A stretch of DNA of 64,000 bases from Amycolatopsis bartoniae (GCF_014191255.1 NZ_JACHWH010000001.1:558001-622000), one strand, 5' to 3'; shown: positions 27,242-36,161, counted from the first letter of the stretch. Notes: generated by a model from the sequence alone, not told the origin. Numbers and translations are program-made.

Positions 27242-28210
27242 ATGTCCTTACCGCTGCACGGACACCGACTGTTCCGCTCCCACGACCTCGACCACGTCCG
27301 GGAGGAGATGAGCCGCGTCCTGTGCCCCCACGACGTCTTCACGCTCGGGCGCGACGCGCGCATCGACGCGGAGATGAACTCCCTGGCACTCGACGACGTG
27401 GTGCTCAACTACGTGCACTACGGTGCCCCCGTCGCCGTCGACCCCGGCTGCACCGGCGACTTCATCGCGCTGCAGGTGCCGCTCACCGGGTTCGCCGACG
27501 TCCGCTGCGGTTGCGAGTCCCTGGCGTCCACACCGGACATGATGCTCGTCAGCAGGCACAACGAACCGCTGCAGATGCGGCTGTCGGAGAACGCCCGGCT
27601 GCTGCTGACCAAGGTGTCGTGGCCCTTCCTGCTGGGCACGCTCAGCGACCTGCTGGGCGGCTACGTGCCATGGCCGCTGCGGTTCGAACTGGGACTGGAT
27701 GTCCGGGGCGAGCGGCAACGCCGGTGGTTCGAGTTCCTGACCGTGTACCTGCGGCGCGCGAGCAGGCCGGACCTCGGGCTGCGCACGCGGCTGTGGGGGC
27801 CGTACTTCCAGGAACGCCTCGCCGTCGGCCTGCTGCGCGTGCAACCCAACAGCTACAGCGCGATCCTCGACGCCCGGCCGCTGCCCGCGCCGTCGCGCAC
27901 CCTGCACCGCGCGATCGACATCCTGGAGACCACGCCCGAGCGGGCGCACACCGGGTGCTCGCTCGCGCGCGAGGTCGACATCAGCACGCGCGCGCTCGAC
28001 GAAGCCTTCCGCAGCAGGCTGGCCACCTCGATCCCCGAGTACCTCTACCACGTCCGGATGCGCCGCGCGTACCTGTCGCTGCGCTGGTCGGAGCCCGGCG
28101 ACGTGACGGTGGCCGGTGTCGCCGAGCGCTGGGGGTTCTCCGAGCCGGGCTTCAGCAAGTGGTACTACCGCGAGTTCGGCGAGACGCCGCAGGAAACGCT
28201 CTACCACTGA
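27242..28210 (+). CDS. AraC-family regulator (AraC_binding_2 type), copy 1
   Basis: This 322-residue regulator has an AraC_binding_2 sensor domain (VREEMSRVLCPHDV, YVHYGAPVAVDPG, SRHNEPLQMRLSENARLLLT) and a C-terminal double HTH (TGCSLAREVDISTRALDEAF, AERWGFSEPGFSKWYYREFG). The ATG at 27242 follows AGGTGCAGGG; the open frame extends upstream to 27152, but that part overlaps the promoter region. It is a paralogue of the protein at 35142, sharing the Cys-Pro-His motif and the sensor layout. It lies directly before a second AraC gene and the DSD1-type enzyme, so it may control these, while its own promoter carries the IclR-like palindrome. Confidence 0.88.
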   Translation: MSLPLHGHRLFRSHDLDHVREEMSRVLCPHDVFTLGRDARIDAEMNSLALDDVVLNYVHYGAPVAVDPGCTGDFIALQVPLTGFADVRCGCESLASTPDMMLVSRHNEPLQMRLSENARLLLTKVSWPFLLGTLSDLLGGYVPWPLRFELGLDVRGERQRRWFEFLTVYLRRASRPDLGLRTRLWGPYFQERLAVGLLRVQPNSYSAILDARPLPAPSRTLHRAIDILETTPERAHTGCSLAREVDISTRALDEAFRSRLATSIPEYLYHVRMRRAYLSLRWSEPGDVTVAGVAERWGFSEPGFSKWYYREFGETPQETLYH

Positions 28211-28221
28211 CGATTGCACCG

Positions 28222-28250
28222 TTGACGGCGAGTGGGCCACTGTCTATGTT
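28222..28250 (+). promoter_or_regulatory. Promoter of the second AraC gene
   Basis: TTGACG (28222-28227), a 17-base spacer and TATGTT (28245-28250) predict a start at about 28256, which is itself an ATG in frame with the gene, so a leaderless transcript is possible. Confidence 0.55.
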
Positions 28251-28291
28251 CGTTAATGAAACAGCCGTTCCGCGTGGAGAGACTAACTGAC

Positions 28292-29194
28292 ATGACAGAA
28301 GAGGAGCGCGACGCGGCGAGAGTGCTCGGGCCCCATCTCGTCCGCGTCGCCAGGGGAACGACGCCCCGGCTGCGCGTGGCCGCGGTGGCCACGCCGCGGA
28401 TGGTCGTCGGCACCGTCGCCTACGGCTGCGAGGTGGCCATCGATCTCCAAGCACCACAAGAGGACTACTTCGTCGTGACCGTCCTTTCCGGACGGTTGGT
28501 GTGCCGCCACGGCGACCGCTGGCTGGAGCTGCGCCGGGGCGAGGTGCTCGCCGCGTCGCCGGTGCAGCTGCGCGCGCTGCGCTGCTCGCCCGGCTGCCTG
28601 TTCCGGATCATCCGGATCCGGCCGGACCTCCTGCTCGCCCGGCTGGCGCCGCTGCTGGCGTTCCCACCGGAGGGGCTGGTCTCGTTCCGTCCACTGGTGC
28701 GCACGCTCCGGTCGGCCTCGGACCCGCTCGTCCGCAGCGCGCAGCGCCTGCTCATGGGGCGCCCGGACGACCGGCTGACCCGTTACGTCGAAGAGGTGCT
28801 GGTCGATTGGCTCGTCCGCGCCCAGCCGCACCAGTTCTCCTCCCGCTTCCGGCGGGAGGCGCGGGACGTCGCCGAGCTGGTCGCCTTCGTCAGGGTGCTC
28901 ATGGACTCCGACCCGTTCGGCGGCCGGTCGATGAGCCACTACGCGCAGCTCGCGGGCGTGTCGCTGGCCGAGCTGACCGCCGCCTTCCAGGAGGAGGGCT
29001 GCCTGCCGCACGAGTACCTGCGCGCGGTGCGGCTCGACTGCGTCCAGCGGCTGCTGGCGCGGGCCGGGCAACCGTCGGTGCGGGCGGCCGCCGAGCAGTG
29101 CGGCTTCCGCGACAACGCGTTGTTCAACAAGTGGTACTACCAGCGGTTCGGGGAGTGGCCGTGGCAGACGGCCCGCCGCGGCAGGGCGAGGTGA
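28292..29194 (+). CDS. AraC-family regulator, copy 2 (divergent sensor domain)
   Basis: The N-terminus of this regulator is a cupin-like AraC sensor (VAYGCEVAIDLQAPQEDYFV, VLSGRLVCRHGDRWLELRRG, RFSSRFRREA-like Arg-rich linker). The C-terminus is the HTH (YAQLAGVSLAELTAAFQEEG, AEQCGFRDNALFNKWYYQRF). Two starts are possible: ATG 28292 with GGAGAG ten bases before it (300 residues, chosen), or ATG 28256, which coincides with the predicted transcription start and would add 12 residues without a leader. It overlaps the DSD1-type gene by 4 bases, so it is co-translated with that enzyme. Confidence 0.85.
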   Translation: MTEEERDAARVLGPHLVRVARGTTPRLRVAAVATPRMVVGTVAYGCEVAIDLQAPQEDYFVVTVLSGRLVCRHGDRWLELRRGEVLAASPVQLRALRCSPGCLFRIIRIRPDLLLARLAPLLAFPPEGLVSFRPLVRTLRSASDPLVRSAQRLLMGRPDDRLTRYVEEVLVDWLVRAQPHQFSSRFRREARDVAELVAFVRVLMDSDPFGGRSMSHYAQLAGVSLAELTAAFQEEGCLPHEYLRAVRLDCVQRLLARAGQPSVRAAAEQCGFRDNALFNKWYYQRFGEWPWQTARRGRAR

Positions 29195-30426
29195 CGGTGC
29201 TCGACGTTCCCGAGGTCACGGTTTCCGCTCGGCACAAGGGTTTTCCGTTCGCCGCGCTCGGCCGTCTCGCCACCGACGTGTCCGGCACGCTCGACGACTT
29301 CCTCACGCCGATCCTGGTGTTGAAGAACGCGCCGCTCCGGCACAACCTCGCGACGATGGCCCGGTTCTGCGCCGAGCACGCCCTGTCGCTCGCGCCGCAC
29401 GTGAAGACCACGATGTCACCGGAGATCGCGTCGGCCCAGCTCGAACACGGCGTGTGGGCGCTGACACTCGCGACGCCGAGCCAGGTCCGGACGTTCCGGG
29501 AACTGGGCGCGCAACGCGTCGTGCTCGCCAACGAGCTGGTCGACCCGCAGGCGATCGCGTGGCTCGGCGCCGAGCTGACCGAGAACGCGGACTTCACCTG
29601 CTACTGCTACGTCGATTCGTTCGACGGTATCGACGTACTGGAAAAGGAACTGCCACCCGGCGGCCGGCCACTGCCGGTGTTGCTGGAGCTGGGCGTCGAA
29701 GGCGGCCGCGCGGGGGTGCGCGACCTCGGCCTGCTGCCGTCACTCGCCGAACGAGTGCGGAGTTCGGCCGTGCTGGAACTGGCCGGCGTCGGTGGTTTCG
29801 AGGGGATCATCGCGGGCGGCCTGAACGCCGGTCTGCTGGCCGACGTGCGGGAGTACCTGCGGCGGCTGCGCGACGTGGCCGACGAACTACTGGCCGGCTT
29901 CGAGGGCGAGTTCGTCGTCACCGTGGGCGGCAGCGCGTTTCCGGAGCTGGTGGCCGAGGAGCTGGGCCCGCGCTGGCAGCGGAACCGTCCGGTACGGGTG
30001 GTGCTGCGCAGCGGATGTTACGTGACCCACGATTCCTTGGCGTACCAGGACTTCCGGCGGTTGATGAGCACCGAGTACCGCGCCCTGCCGCTACGGCCGA
30101 GCCTGGAGCTGTGGGGCCGCGTGCTGTCCTGCCCGGAGCCGGGGCTGGCGATCCTCGACTTCGGCAAGCGCGACACCGGGGTGGATGCGGGATTTCCCGT
30201 GCCACTGCACCGGATCCGGCGCGACGGGAGCGAGGTCGAGCCGGCGCCGCCGGGCGAGCTGACCGCGTTGAACGACCAGCACGCCTACTTCCGCGGCGAG
30301 CTGACGGTGGGGGACCGGGTCGGCTTCGGGATCTCGCACCCGTGCACGACGTTCGACAAGTGGCGGCTGTTCCCCGCCGTCGACGACGCGTACCACGTGT
30401 GCGGAATGGTACAGACCTTGTTCTGA
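29191..30426 (+). CDS. D-threonine-aldolase/D-serine-dehydratase-like (DSD1) PLP enzyme
   Basis: This 411-residue fold-III PLP protein has an alanine-racemase-like N-terminal barrel with the PLP Lys72 in APHVKTTMSPEIASAQ, followed by ALTLATPSQVRTFRELGAQR and GVEGGRAGVRDL. The C-terminal D-ser_dehydrat domain carries the zinc-binding His and Cys in GISHPCTTFDKW. Relatives cleave or dehydrate D-3-hydroxy-amino acids. The GTG at 29191 overlaps the AraC stop (GTGA), coupling enzyme and regulator. It is convergent with the gene at 30438, only 11 bases away. A D-amino-acid substrate is likely, the exact one unknown. Confidence 0.87.
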   Translation: MTVLDVPEVTVSARHKGFPFAALGRLATDVSGTLDDFLTPILVLKNAPLRHNLATMARFCAEHALSLAPHVKTTMSPEIASAQLEHGVWALTLATPSQVRTFRELGAQRVVLANELVDPQAIAWLGAELTENADFTCYCYVDSFDGIDVLEKELPPGGRPLPVLLELGVEGGRAGVRDLGLLPSLAERVRSSAVLELAGVGGFEGIIAGGLNAGLLADVREYLRRLRDVADELLAGFEGEFVVTVGGSAFPELVAEELGPRWQRNRPVRVVLRSGCYVTHDSLAYQDFRRLMSTEYRALPLRPSLELWGRVLSCPEPGLAILDFGKRDTGVDAGFPVPLHRIRRDGSEVEPAPPGELTALNDQHAYFRGELTVGDRVGFGISHPCTTFDKWRLFPAVDDAYHVCGMVQTLF

Positions 30427-30437
30427 GGTTGCCGAAA

Positions 30438-31091
30438 CTATCGCTCGCCGTGGTCGGATTCGGGCCACCACTGGTCGAGGATGTCCATGCGGGAGTCGAG
30501 CAGTGCCGGGTCGCGCAGGTCGACGATGTGCACCCCGTTCCAGCGGCGGAAACCGATGCGCTCCAGCATCGCACCCGCGCGGACGCTCGCCAGCTCCGCC
30601 GCCACCCGGTCGCCAGGGCACGGGAAGTCCAGTGGTGACACGCGGCTCGCGGCGAGCCGGGCGGTCGGGGCGAGGATGCGCAGCGCGCCGGCGATCAGCG
30701 CCGGGCCGAGTGCGTGCCCCCGCCACGCCTCCACCAGCTCGACCCGCCGGAGGATGACCATCCGCGGCGCGCCGGGCGTCATCGTCTTGTCCAGCTCGGG
30801 GTGTAGCTTGCCCTCGTCCGGGTCGATCACGGTCTCGGCGATGAACTCCAGCGCCCACTCGCCGAGCACCACGGAGTCGAGCAGGTTGCGTTCCTTGGTG
30901 AGGTCGGCGATCACCAGCGAGATGTCGCCGACGTGACGCAGCTCGTCCGGGCACACGTCGAGCGGTGAGATGTCGGCCGAAGCGTGCCACTGCTCCGGCA
31001 GCTCGTCCTCGTCGTCGGTCTGCCACCAGAACCGGCGGTGGGACAACGTGAGCTCGATCGAGAGCGGGTTCGCGGGAAGATCAGGGACCAT
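30438..31091 (-). CDS. Uncharacterised protein with GNAT-like segment
   Basis: This 217-residue protein has no clear family. The middle part, RVELVEAWRGHALGPALIAG followed by ALRILAPTARLA, resembles the acetyl-CoA-binding turn of GNAT acetyltransferases (Arg/Gln-x-x-Gly-x-Gly/Ala), and MLERIGFRRWNGVHIVD resembles the usual C-terminal strand of that fold. The N-terminal half (SHRRFWWQTDDEDELPEQWH) is acidic and unassigned. It has no signal peptide or membrane segment. It is convergent with the DSD1 gene. A GNAT-type acyltransferase is my best guess. Confidence 0.6.
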   Translation of the reverse strand: MVPDLPANPLSIELTLSHRRFWWQTDDEDELPEQWHASADISPLDVCPDELRHVGDISLVIADLTKERNLLDSVVLGEWALEFIAETVIDPDEGKLHPELDKTMTPGAPRMVILRRVELVEAWRGHALGPALIAGALRILAPTARLAASRVSPLDFPCPGDRVAAELASVRAGAMLERIGFRRWNGVHIVDLRDPALLDSRMDILDQWWPESDHGER

Positions 31092-31378
31092 CGTCGTTCA
31101 CCGAACCCCTGCCGGAGCCGTCAGTGTGTTCACCTGGTCGCCGATTCCGGTCACCCGGAACGTCTTAATCTCATTCCGGCCGCCAGTCAACGGGCACGCT
31201 GCGTCAGCCATCACCGTCACAATACCGACCGAACGTGAAAGAAAGCTACCGCCGATGGATTGATGTTGCGCCGAGCAGCCGTTTTGAAAATGATCTCGGC
31301 TTCCCGGCAGCGAACGGCGGTTCGCCCTGGTAACCGCGGACAGGGGCAAATCCACCCCAATGGGTGACGACGGCTTTT

Positions 31379-31711
31379 TCACTGGGGCCGTGCCCTCCGG
31401 TCGGCTATGTAAGTTCCTTTCGATCTGATTGTCACGACCAACCCCCGATAACGGAGCAGGCGCGTGGCGTGCCGGGCCGTGCCCAGGGACACACCGTATT
31501 CCTGGGCCAGCCGCCGCTCGGACGGCAGCGGCGTGTTCGGCTCCAATTCCCCCGCCTCGATTCGCGCGGCGAGGTGCTCGGCCATCATTTCGTAGACGTA
31601 TCCCGGGGTGTCGCCCGGGTCGAAGTCAGGTACGACCACGCCTGCGACGGTAGAAGGGCCTTGAACAGGCGAAATAGCGCGGGTGAGCCGTTCTGCGGTA
31701 GGGCGCTGCAT
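31379..31711 (-). CDS. Small GntR-family winged-helix protein
   Basis: This 110-residue protein is almost only a GntR DNA-binding domain: YVYEMMAEHLAARIEAGELE, TPLPSERRLAQEYGVSLGTA and VVTIRSKGTYIADR. No effector domain follows, so it may need a partner or act as a simple DNA-binding switch. I start at ATG 31709-31711, after AGGGTGG; in-frame GTG codons just upstream are alternatives. It lies alone between the GNAT-like gene and the EAL-GGDEF gene, all on the minus strand. Nothing in the 287 bases upstream of 31379 is assignable. Confidence 0.75.
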   Translation of the reverse strand: MQRPTAERLTRAISPVQGPSTVAGVVVPDFDPGDTPGYVYEMMAEHLAARIEAGELEPNTPLPSERRLAQEYGVSLGTARHATRLLRYRGLVVTIRSKGTYIADRRARPQ

Positions 31712-31765
31712 TACGCGCACCACCCTGGCTGTGGAGTGGTGCCGGTTTTCGGGAAGGGGGTCACT

Positions 31766-33439
31766 CTAGCGGGTTACAAAATCGGCCCCGGGCTCGCCGC
31801 GCAGAATCTCCACGCGGTCGGCAGCGGGCCAGCTGTTGACCCAGCTCGACCCGCGCACGTGCTTCGCCGCCTTCTTCAGCGGCGCCAGCATCCGCGAAAC
31901 CTCTTGGTACGACTGGGCTCTTTCACCAGCGCACACGATCGTCGCGAGGGAGACGGTGACGGGCCTGCCGTCCGCGGACCACGCGACATCCAGGAGCGCG
32001 TCGGCGACGGGCGTTATCTCGTCGAGGTCGCAGGCGACGAGGAAGTCGTCACCACCGACGTGGCTCACCACGACACCCGGCAGTTTCGTGTGCAGATCGG
32101 ACAGTGCGCGTCCGATGGCGCGGATCAGCTCGTCGCCCGCCGCGAAACCGGCGGTGTCGTTGACGCGCTTGAAGGAGTCGATGTCGAGCCACCCGACGAC
32201 GGTGGGGTGGCTCGCCGCGAGCCGCCGGTCCACCTCGCGGGCCACGGCGTCGCTGCCCGGCAGCCGGGTCAGGGGGTTGAGCGCGGCGGCCTCTTCGATC
32301 TTCACCTCGGCGACGCCGCGCACCAGTTCGTGCACCAGCACCACGCCGACGCACCGGCCTTCGGCGTCCACCACGATCACGTCGTCACCGCTGCGGTCGA
32401 GCTCGGCGTCGGTGACGAGGTCCAGCAGTTCGAGCGCGCCCGCGCCGGAGCGGATGGTGCGTGGCGGGTCCGCGAGCCGCGCGGCGGGGCGGTTCGCGTG
32501 CAGCGCGTGCCCGAACGGGCCGGTCAGGTCGAGCAGGAAGCGGGACCGGTCGACCGACCAGGCCGGCCTGCCTTCGGCGTCCACGCCCACGATCCCCGTC
32601 GGCGCGTCCTGGTCGAGCAGCACCTTGCGGACCTGGTCGCACGTCGCGTCGGCGGGCAGGGTCGCGGGGGCGCGGAGGAAGTCGTCGACGCGCGGGTTCG
32701 TGGCCGTGCGCGCGGCGGGTGCCGGGGGCACCGAGGCGAGACCCGCGGCCGGGACGGTGCCTTCGCGGGCGGGCGCGAACAGGTTGCCCTGCACCAGCCG
32801 GATGCCGAGCCGCCGGACGGTCTCCAGCTGCGCCTCGGTCTCGACCCCCGTCGCGACCAGCCGGACGTCGGCGCGCGCGGCGAAGTGGCACAGCGCTTCG
32901 ACGAGCGCGACCGTGGGCTGGTCGTCCGGCAGCCGGTGCAGGGTGGTGCGGTCGAGCTTCATCAGGTGCGGGCGGGCCTCGGCGAGGAGGTTGAGCGGCA
33001 GGTCGCCGTGGCCGAGGTTGTCGAAGGCGATGCGGAAGCCCAGCTCGGTGAACCGGCGGACGCCGGCGAGCAGCGCCTTGGCGGGGACGCCGTGGAAGGG
33101 GGAGCCGACCTCCAGCACGATCTCCCGCGTGCGGCGGCCGGTGGTGCCGAGCGCTTCGAGCAACGGATCGAGCACCAGCTGCGGGGCCGCGGCGGAGGCG
33201 GCCGTGAGGTTGACGTGCAGCGGCAGGAGGGTCTCGTGGCTCGGCTCCGCCAGCAACGCGCGCGCAGCCAGCGCGGCGTCCACCGCGACGAGGCGTCCCC
33301 GGCGCAGCGCGTGCCGGAGCAGGTCCTGCACCTTTCCCTTCGCGGGCCGGGCGAGGGCCTCCACTCCGATGACGCCCCCGGTGTGCAGGTTGTACACCGG
33401 CTGGAAGGCGAAGCTGACCTGCTCGACGGCGACTTCCAC
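31766..33439 (-). CDS. EAL-CBS-GGDEF signalling protein with altered catalytic motifs
   Basis: This 557-residue cytoplasmic protein has three parts. An N-terminal EAL domain (about 1-235) keeps GVEALARP (Glu27-Leu29), LHVNLTA, IVLEVG, LMKLDR and the ATGVET Glu, but the usual Asp-Asp pair reads FDNLG, so one metal ligand is Asn. A CBS-like pair follows (about 245-395: DFLRAPATLPADATCDQVRK, DVIVVDAEGRCVGVVLVHEL). A C-terminal GGDEF-like domain (about 405-555) has NPLTRLPGSDAV, DIDSFKRVNDTAGFAAGDEL and SHVGGDDF in place of GG(D/E)EF, with no RxxD inhibitory site before it. It has no membrane segments. It may bind rather than make or degrade cyclic di-GMP. Confidence 0.85.
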   Translation of the reverse strand: MEVAVEQVSFAFQPVYNLHTGGVIGVEALARPAKGKVQDLLRHALRRGRLVAVDAALAARALLAEPSHETLLPLHVNLTAASAAAPQLVLDPLLEALGTTGRRTREIVLEVGSPFHGVPAKALLAGVRRFTELGFRIAFDNLGHGDLPLNLLAEARPHLMKLDRTTLHRLPDDQPTVALVEALCHFAARADVRLVATGVETEAQLETVRRLGIRLVQGNLFAPAREGTVPAAGLASVPPAPAARTATNPRVDDFLRAPATLPADATCDQVRKVLLDQDAPTGIVGVDAEGRPAWSVDRSRFLLDLTGPFGHALHANRPAARLADPPRTIRSGAGALELLDLVTDAELDRSGDDVIVVDAEGRCVGVVLVHELVRGVAEVKIEEAAALNPLTRLPGSDAVAREVDRRLAASHPTVVGWLDIDSFKRVNDTAGFAAGDELIRAIGRALSDLHTKLPGVVVSHVGGDDFLVACDLDEITPVADALLDVAWSADGRPVTVSLATIVCAGERAQSYQEVSRMLAPLKKAAKHVRGSSWVNSWPAADRVEILRGEPGADFVTR

Positions 33440-33608
33440 GATTGCGATCCTCGCTCTTCCCGCTGTGGCTGACTTGATGGTTGCACGGCGAAGCGGCCCT
33501 GCCTGCCTCTGTGCGCCCCATCACGCGCCGGGTGAACTGGCCCCTACCTTCCGCCGGGACGGGCGGCGACGCTGGAGGGGTTGTGCTTGCCCCGCGGGAG
33601 GAGAACCG

Positions 33609-34976
33609 ATGCCGTCCTTCATGGAGCCGTTCCGCATCAAGGCCGTGGAACCGATCCCGTTCCCCACCGCGGACGAGCGCCGGGAGGCGCTGGCCGCCGC
33701 CGGGTACAACCTGTTCCGCGTGCCCGCCCGGCGGATCACGATCGACCTGCTGACCGACTCCGGCACGGCGGCGATGTCGGCGGCGCAGTGGTCGGCGCTG
33801 CTGTCGGGTGACGAGTCCTACGCGGGGGCGCGCTCGTTCGAACGGTTTGAAGGCGTGGTGCGCGATCTCACCGGGTTCTCCGAGGTGCTGCCGGTGCACC
33901 AGGGACGGGCTGCGGAACGGATCCTGCTCGGAAACGTACTCAGGCTCGGTGACATCTCCGTGAGCAACACCCATTTCGACAGCACCAGGGCGAGCGTCGA
34001 GGCGGCCGGGGCGGAGGCCGTCGACCTGCCGGTGCCCGCTTACGAAGGCGTGGCGAACCCGTTCGGCGGCGACCTCGACCTCGACGCGCTCGCCGAGCTG
34101 CTCACCGGCCGGTCGGGCGGCCGCATCCGGTGCGTGGTGCTGACGGTGACGAACAACGCGAACGGCGGGCAGCCGGTGTCGCTGCTCAACATCGCCGGCG
34201 CGCGCAAGCTGTGCGACGAGCACGGGATCCCGCTGTTCCTCGACGCCTCGCGGTTCGCCGAGAACGCGTACCTCATCACCGAGCGCGAAGCGGGTTACGC
34301 GGACTCCGCGCCTCGGGAGATCGCGCAGACGATGTTCTCCCTCGCGGACGGGTGCTGGGCCAGCCTGAAGAAGGACGGCATGGCGAACATCGGCGGCCTG
34401 ATCGCCTTGCGTGACAAGGAACTGGCGGCCCACTGCGCCGAACAGGTCATCGCGGTCGAGGGCTTCCCTACTTACGGTGGTCTAGCGGGGCGCGATCTGG
34501 ACGCGCTGGCCCAGGGACTGCTCGAAGTCACCGACCCGGACTACCTGCGCTACCGGGCCGAGACCGCCCGCTGGTTCGGGGAGCAGCTGCGGCTGGCCGG
34601 GCTGCCCGTGCTGCAACCCACGGGTTGCCACGCGGTCTACGTCGACGCCGGCCTGCTCCTCGACCACATCCCGCCGCAGCAGCTGCCCGCCACGGCGTTC
34701 GCGAACGAGCTGTACCTGGCCGGGGCAGTGCGTGTGTGCGAGCTGGGCACCCTCGTGTTCGGCAGGCGTTCGCCCGACGGCGGACCGGACATCCCCGCGC
34801 CGCGTGAGCTGGTCCGCTTCGCCCTGCCGAGGCGCGTCTACACCGCGAGCCACCTGGAGTACGTCGTCGACACGGCGGAGGAGGTCCGGTCGAAGGCGGC
34901 CGAGTTGCACGGCTACCGCATCGTGACGCAGGGCGGGGCGCTGCGGCAGTTCACCGCGGGTCTCCAGCCGGTTTAA
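33609..34976 (+). CDS. Tryptophanase/tyrosine phenol-lyase-like beta-eliminating lyase
   Basis: This 455-residue fold-I PLP enzyme of the tryptophanase family would cleave tryptophan, tyrosine or a relative to an aromatic product, pyruvate and ammonia. It shows YNLFRVPARRITIDLLTDSG, AMSAAQWSALLSGDESYAGA, VLPVHQGRAAERIL, TVTNNANGGQPVS, LFLDASRFAENAYL (Asp212) and the PLP Lys254/255 in WASLKKDGMANIGG. GGGAGGAGAACC precedes the ATG at 33609. It is followed by an AraC regulator, an XRE regulator and a B12-type radical SAM enzyme on the same strand. Whether it acts in catabolism or supplies a building block for that enzyme is open. Confidence 0.88.
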   Translation: MPSFMEPFRIKAVEPIPFPTADERREALAAAGYNLFRVPARRITIDLLTDSGTAAMSAAQWSALLSGDESYAGARSFERFEGVVRDLTGFSEVLPVHQGRAAERILLGNVLRLGDISVSNTHFDSTRASVEAAGAEAVDLPVPAYEGVANPFGGDLDLDALAELLTGRSGGRIRCVVLTVTNNANGGQPVSLLNIAGARKLCDEHGIPLFLDASRFAENAYLITEREAGYADSAPREIAQTMFSLADGCWASLKKDGMANIGGLIALRDKELAAHCAEQVIAVEGFPTYGGLAGRDLDALAQGLLEVTDPDYLRYRAETARWFGEQLRLAGLPVLQPTGCHAVYVDAGLLLDHIPPQQLPATAFANELYLAGAVRVCELGTLVFGRRSPDGGPDIPAPRELVRFALPRRVYTASHLEYVVDTAEEVRSKAAELHGYRIVTQGGALRQFTAGLQPV

Positions 34977-35076
34977 ATCGCAGCTGCCCGGATTCGTCCG
35001 CGCGCGGCGTGCAACTTGCAGTCAGCAAACTCCACCCGTTTGGCCGGTACTTCTTTCACCGCAAAGGGCCGACAGT

Positions 35077-35145
35077 ATGACCCTGGAGGTGTGTGGGAGT
35101 CGACCTCGCCAAGACCCAGATCGACAAGACTGCCCGGGACAATGA
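35077..35145 (+). CDS. Possible 22-residue upstream leader peptide
   Basis: ATG at 35077, with AAAGGG about eight bases upstream, opens a 22-codon frame (begins MTLEVCGSRP, ends DCPGQ). Its TGA (35143-35145) overlaps the ATG of the AraC gene at 35142 in an ATGA junction. This layout would couple translation of the regulator to the leader. It is short and contains two Cys; no relative is recognised. It may be chance. Confidence 0.3.
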   Translation: MTLEVCGSRPRQDPDRQDCPGQ

Positions 35146-36134
35146 CAGAGCTACCTCTTGAGAAATACAAAGTTTTCGAATCCACCGACGTGGACGAGAC
35201 CCGTGACCAGGTGGAGAAGATCTTCTGTCCGCACCGGATGGACGTCGTCGGACCGAATCCGGAGCTGAACGCCCGTATGCACTGCCGTCGTATGCGCAAT
35301 ATAGCGGTGACGTACGTGTCCTACGGCTGGGACGTGCGCGTGAATCCCGGGCACCTGGAAAACTTTTTCGCCATTCTCGCGCCGACTGCGGGAAGGGGTA
35401 CGTTCCAGTCGGGTTTCGAACAGGTACAGGCATCGCCCGAGCGCATCGCGGTCGCGTCACCGACGGAGCCACTGCACATGCGGCTGTCCAACGACTGCGG
35501 CCAGCTGGTCATCCGGGTCGAGCGGGCCGCGGTGGAGGCGCGGCTGTCCGAGATGATCGACGGCGCCCTGCGCGAGCCCATCCGCTTCCAGCTCGGCATG
35601 GACGTCACCGCGGGTTACGCGCGCAGCTGGTTCGACCAGCTCAGCTGCGGTGTCAAGGACCTCGGCAGGCCCGAGTCCCTGCTCGCGCACCCGCTCGCGA
35701 TCGAGCAGTTCGAGCAGAACGTCATCACCGGGCTGCTGCTCGCCCAGCCGCACAACTACACCGCGATGCTCAACGGCGACGACCGCCCGGTGCCTTCGCG
35801 GCTGCTCGGCATCGCGGTGGACCTCATGGAGGGGCACCCGGAATGGGCGCACACGCCGTCGAGCCTGGCCCGGCAGGCCGGGGTCAGCGTGCGCGCGCTG
35901 CAGAAGGCGTTTCGCGAACAGCTCGACAGCTCGCCCAGCGAGTACCTGCGGGGCGTACGCCTGCAGCGGGTGCACGACGAGCTGTGCGCGGCGCAGGCCG
36001 ACGTCACCACGGTCGGCGAGATCGCGAGCAAGTGGGGAATGGCCCACCACGGCCGGTTCGCCGCCGTCTACCGGGAGAGATTCGGGGAGTCGCCCAAGCA
36101 GACGCTCAGTCGGCAGCATGCGCGAAGGGGATGA
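35142..36134 (+). CDS. AraC-family regulator (AraC_binding_2 type), copy 3
   Basis: This 330-residue paralogue of the 27242 protein has sensor-domain pieces ETRDQVEKIFCPHRMDVVGP, YVSYGWDVRVNPGHLENFF and VASPTEPLHMRLSNDCGQLV that line up with that protein. The C-terminal HTH is SLARQAGVSVRALQKAFREQ and ASKWGMAHHGRFAAVYRERF. The start at 35142 overlaps the possible leader frame; the frame is open to 35016, but those residues do not look like protein. It lies between the tryptophanase-like and radical SAM genes on the same strand, so these are its likely targets. Confidence 0.87.
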   Translation: MTELPLEKYKVFESTDVDETRDQVEKIFCPHRMDVVGPNPELNARMHCRRMRNIAVTYVSYGWDVRVNPGHLENFFAILAPTAGRGTFQSGFEQVQASPERIAVASPTEPLHMRLSNDCGQLVIRVERAAVEARLSEMIDGALREPIRFQLGMDVTAGYARSWFDQLSCGVKDLGRPESLLAHPLAIEQFEQNVITGLLLAQPHNYTAMLNGDDRPVPSRLLGIAVDLMEGHPEWAHTPSSLARQAGVSVRALQKAFREQLDSSPSEYLRGVRLQRVHDELCAAQADVTTVGEIASKWGMAHHGRFAAVYRERFGESPKQTLSRQHARRG

Positions 36135-36161
36135 GAGTGTTCGTGGAACGGATCGCCTGTC

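Noticed and set aside
28246-28262. Possible third TTTCA-N5-TGAAA site before AraC copy 2
   Set aside because: Only the right half-site (TGAAAC) is present; the left half does not match at the required spacing.
31364-34433. Long open frames antisense to the EAL-GGDEF and tryptophanase genes
   Set aside because: The residues are low-complexity Ala/Arg/Gly/Ser, and the opposite strand has clear motifs throughout.
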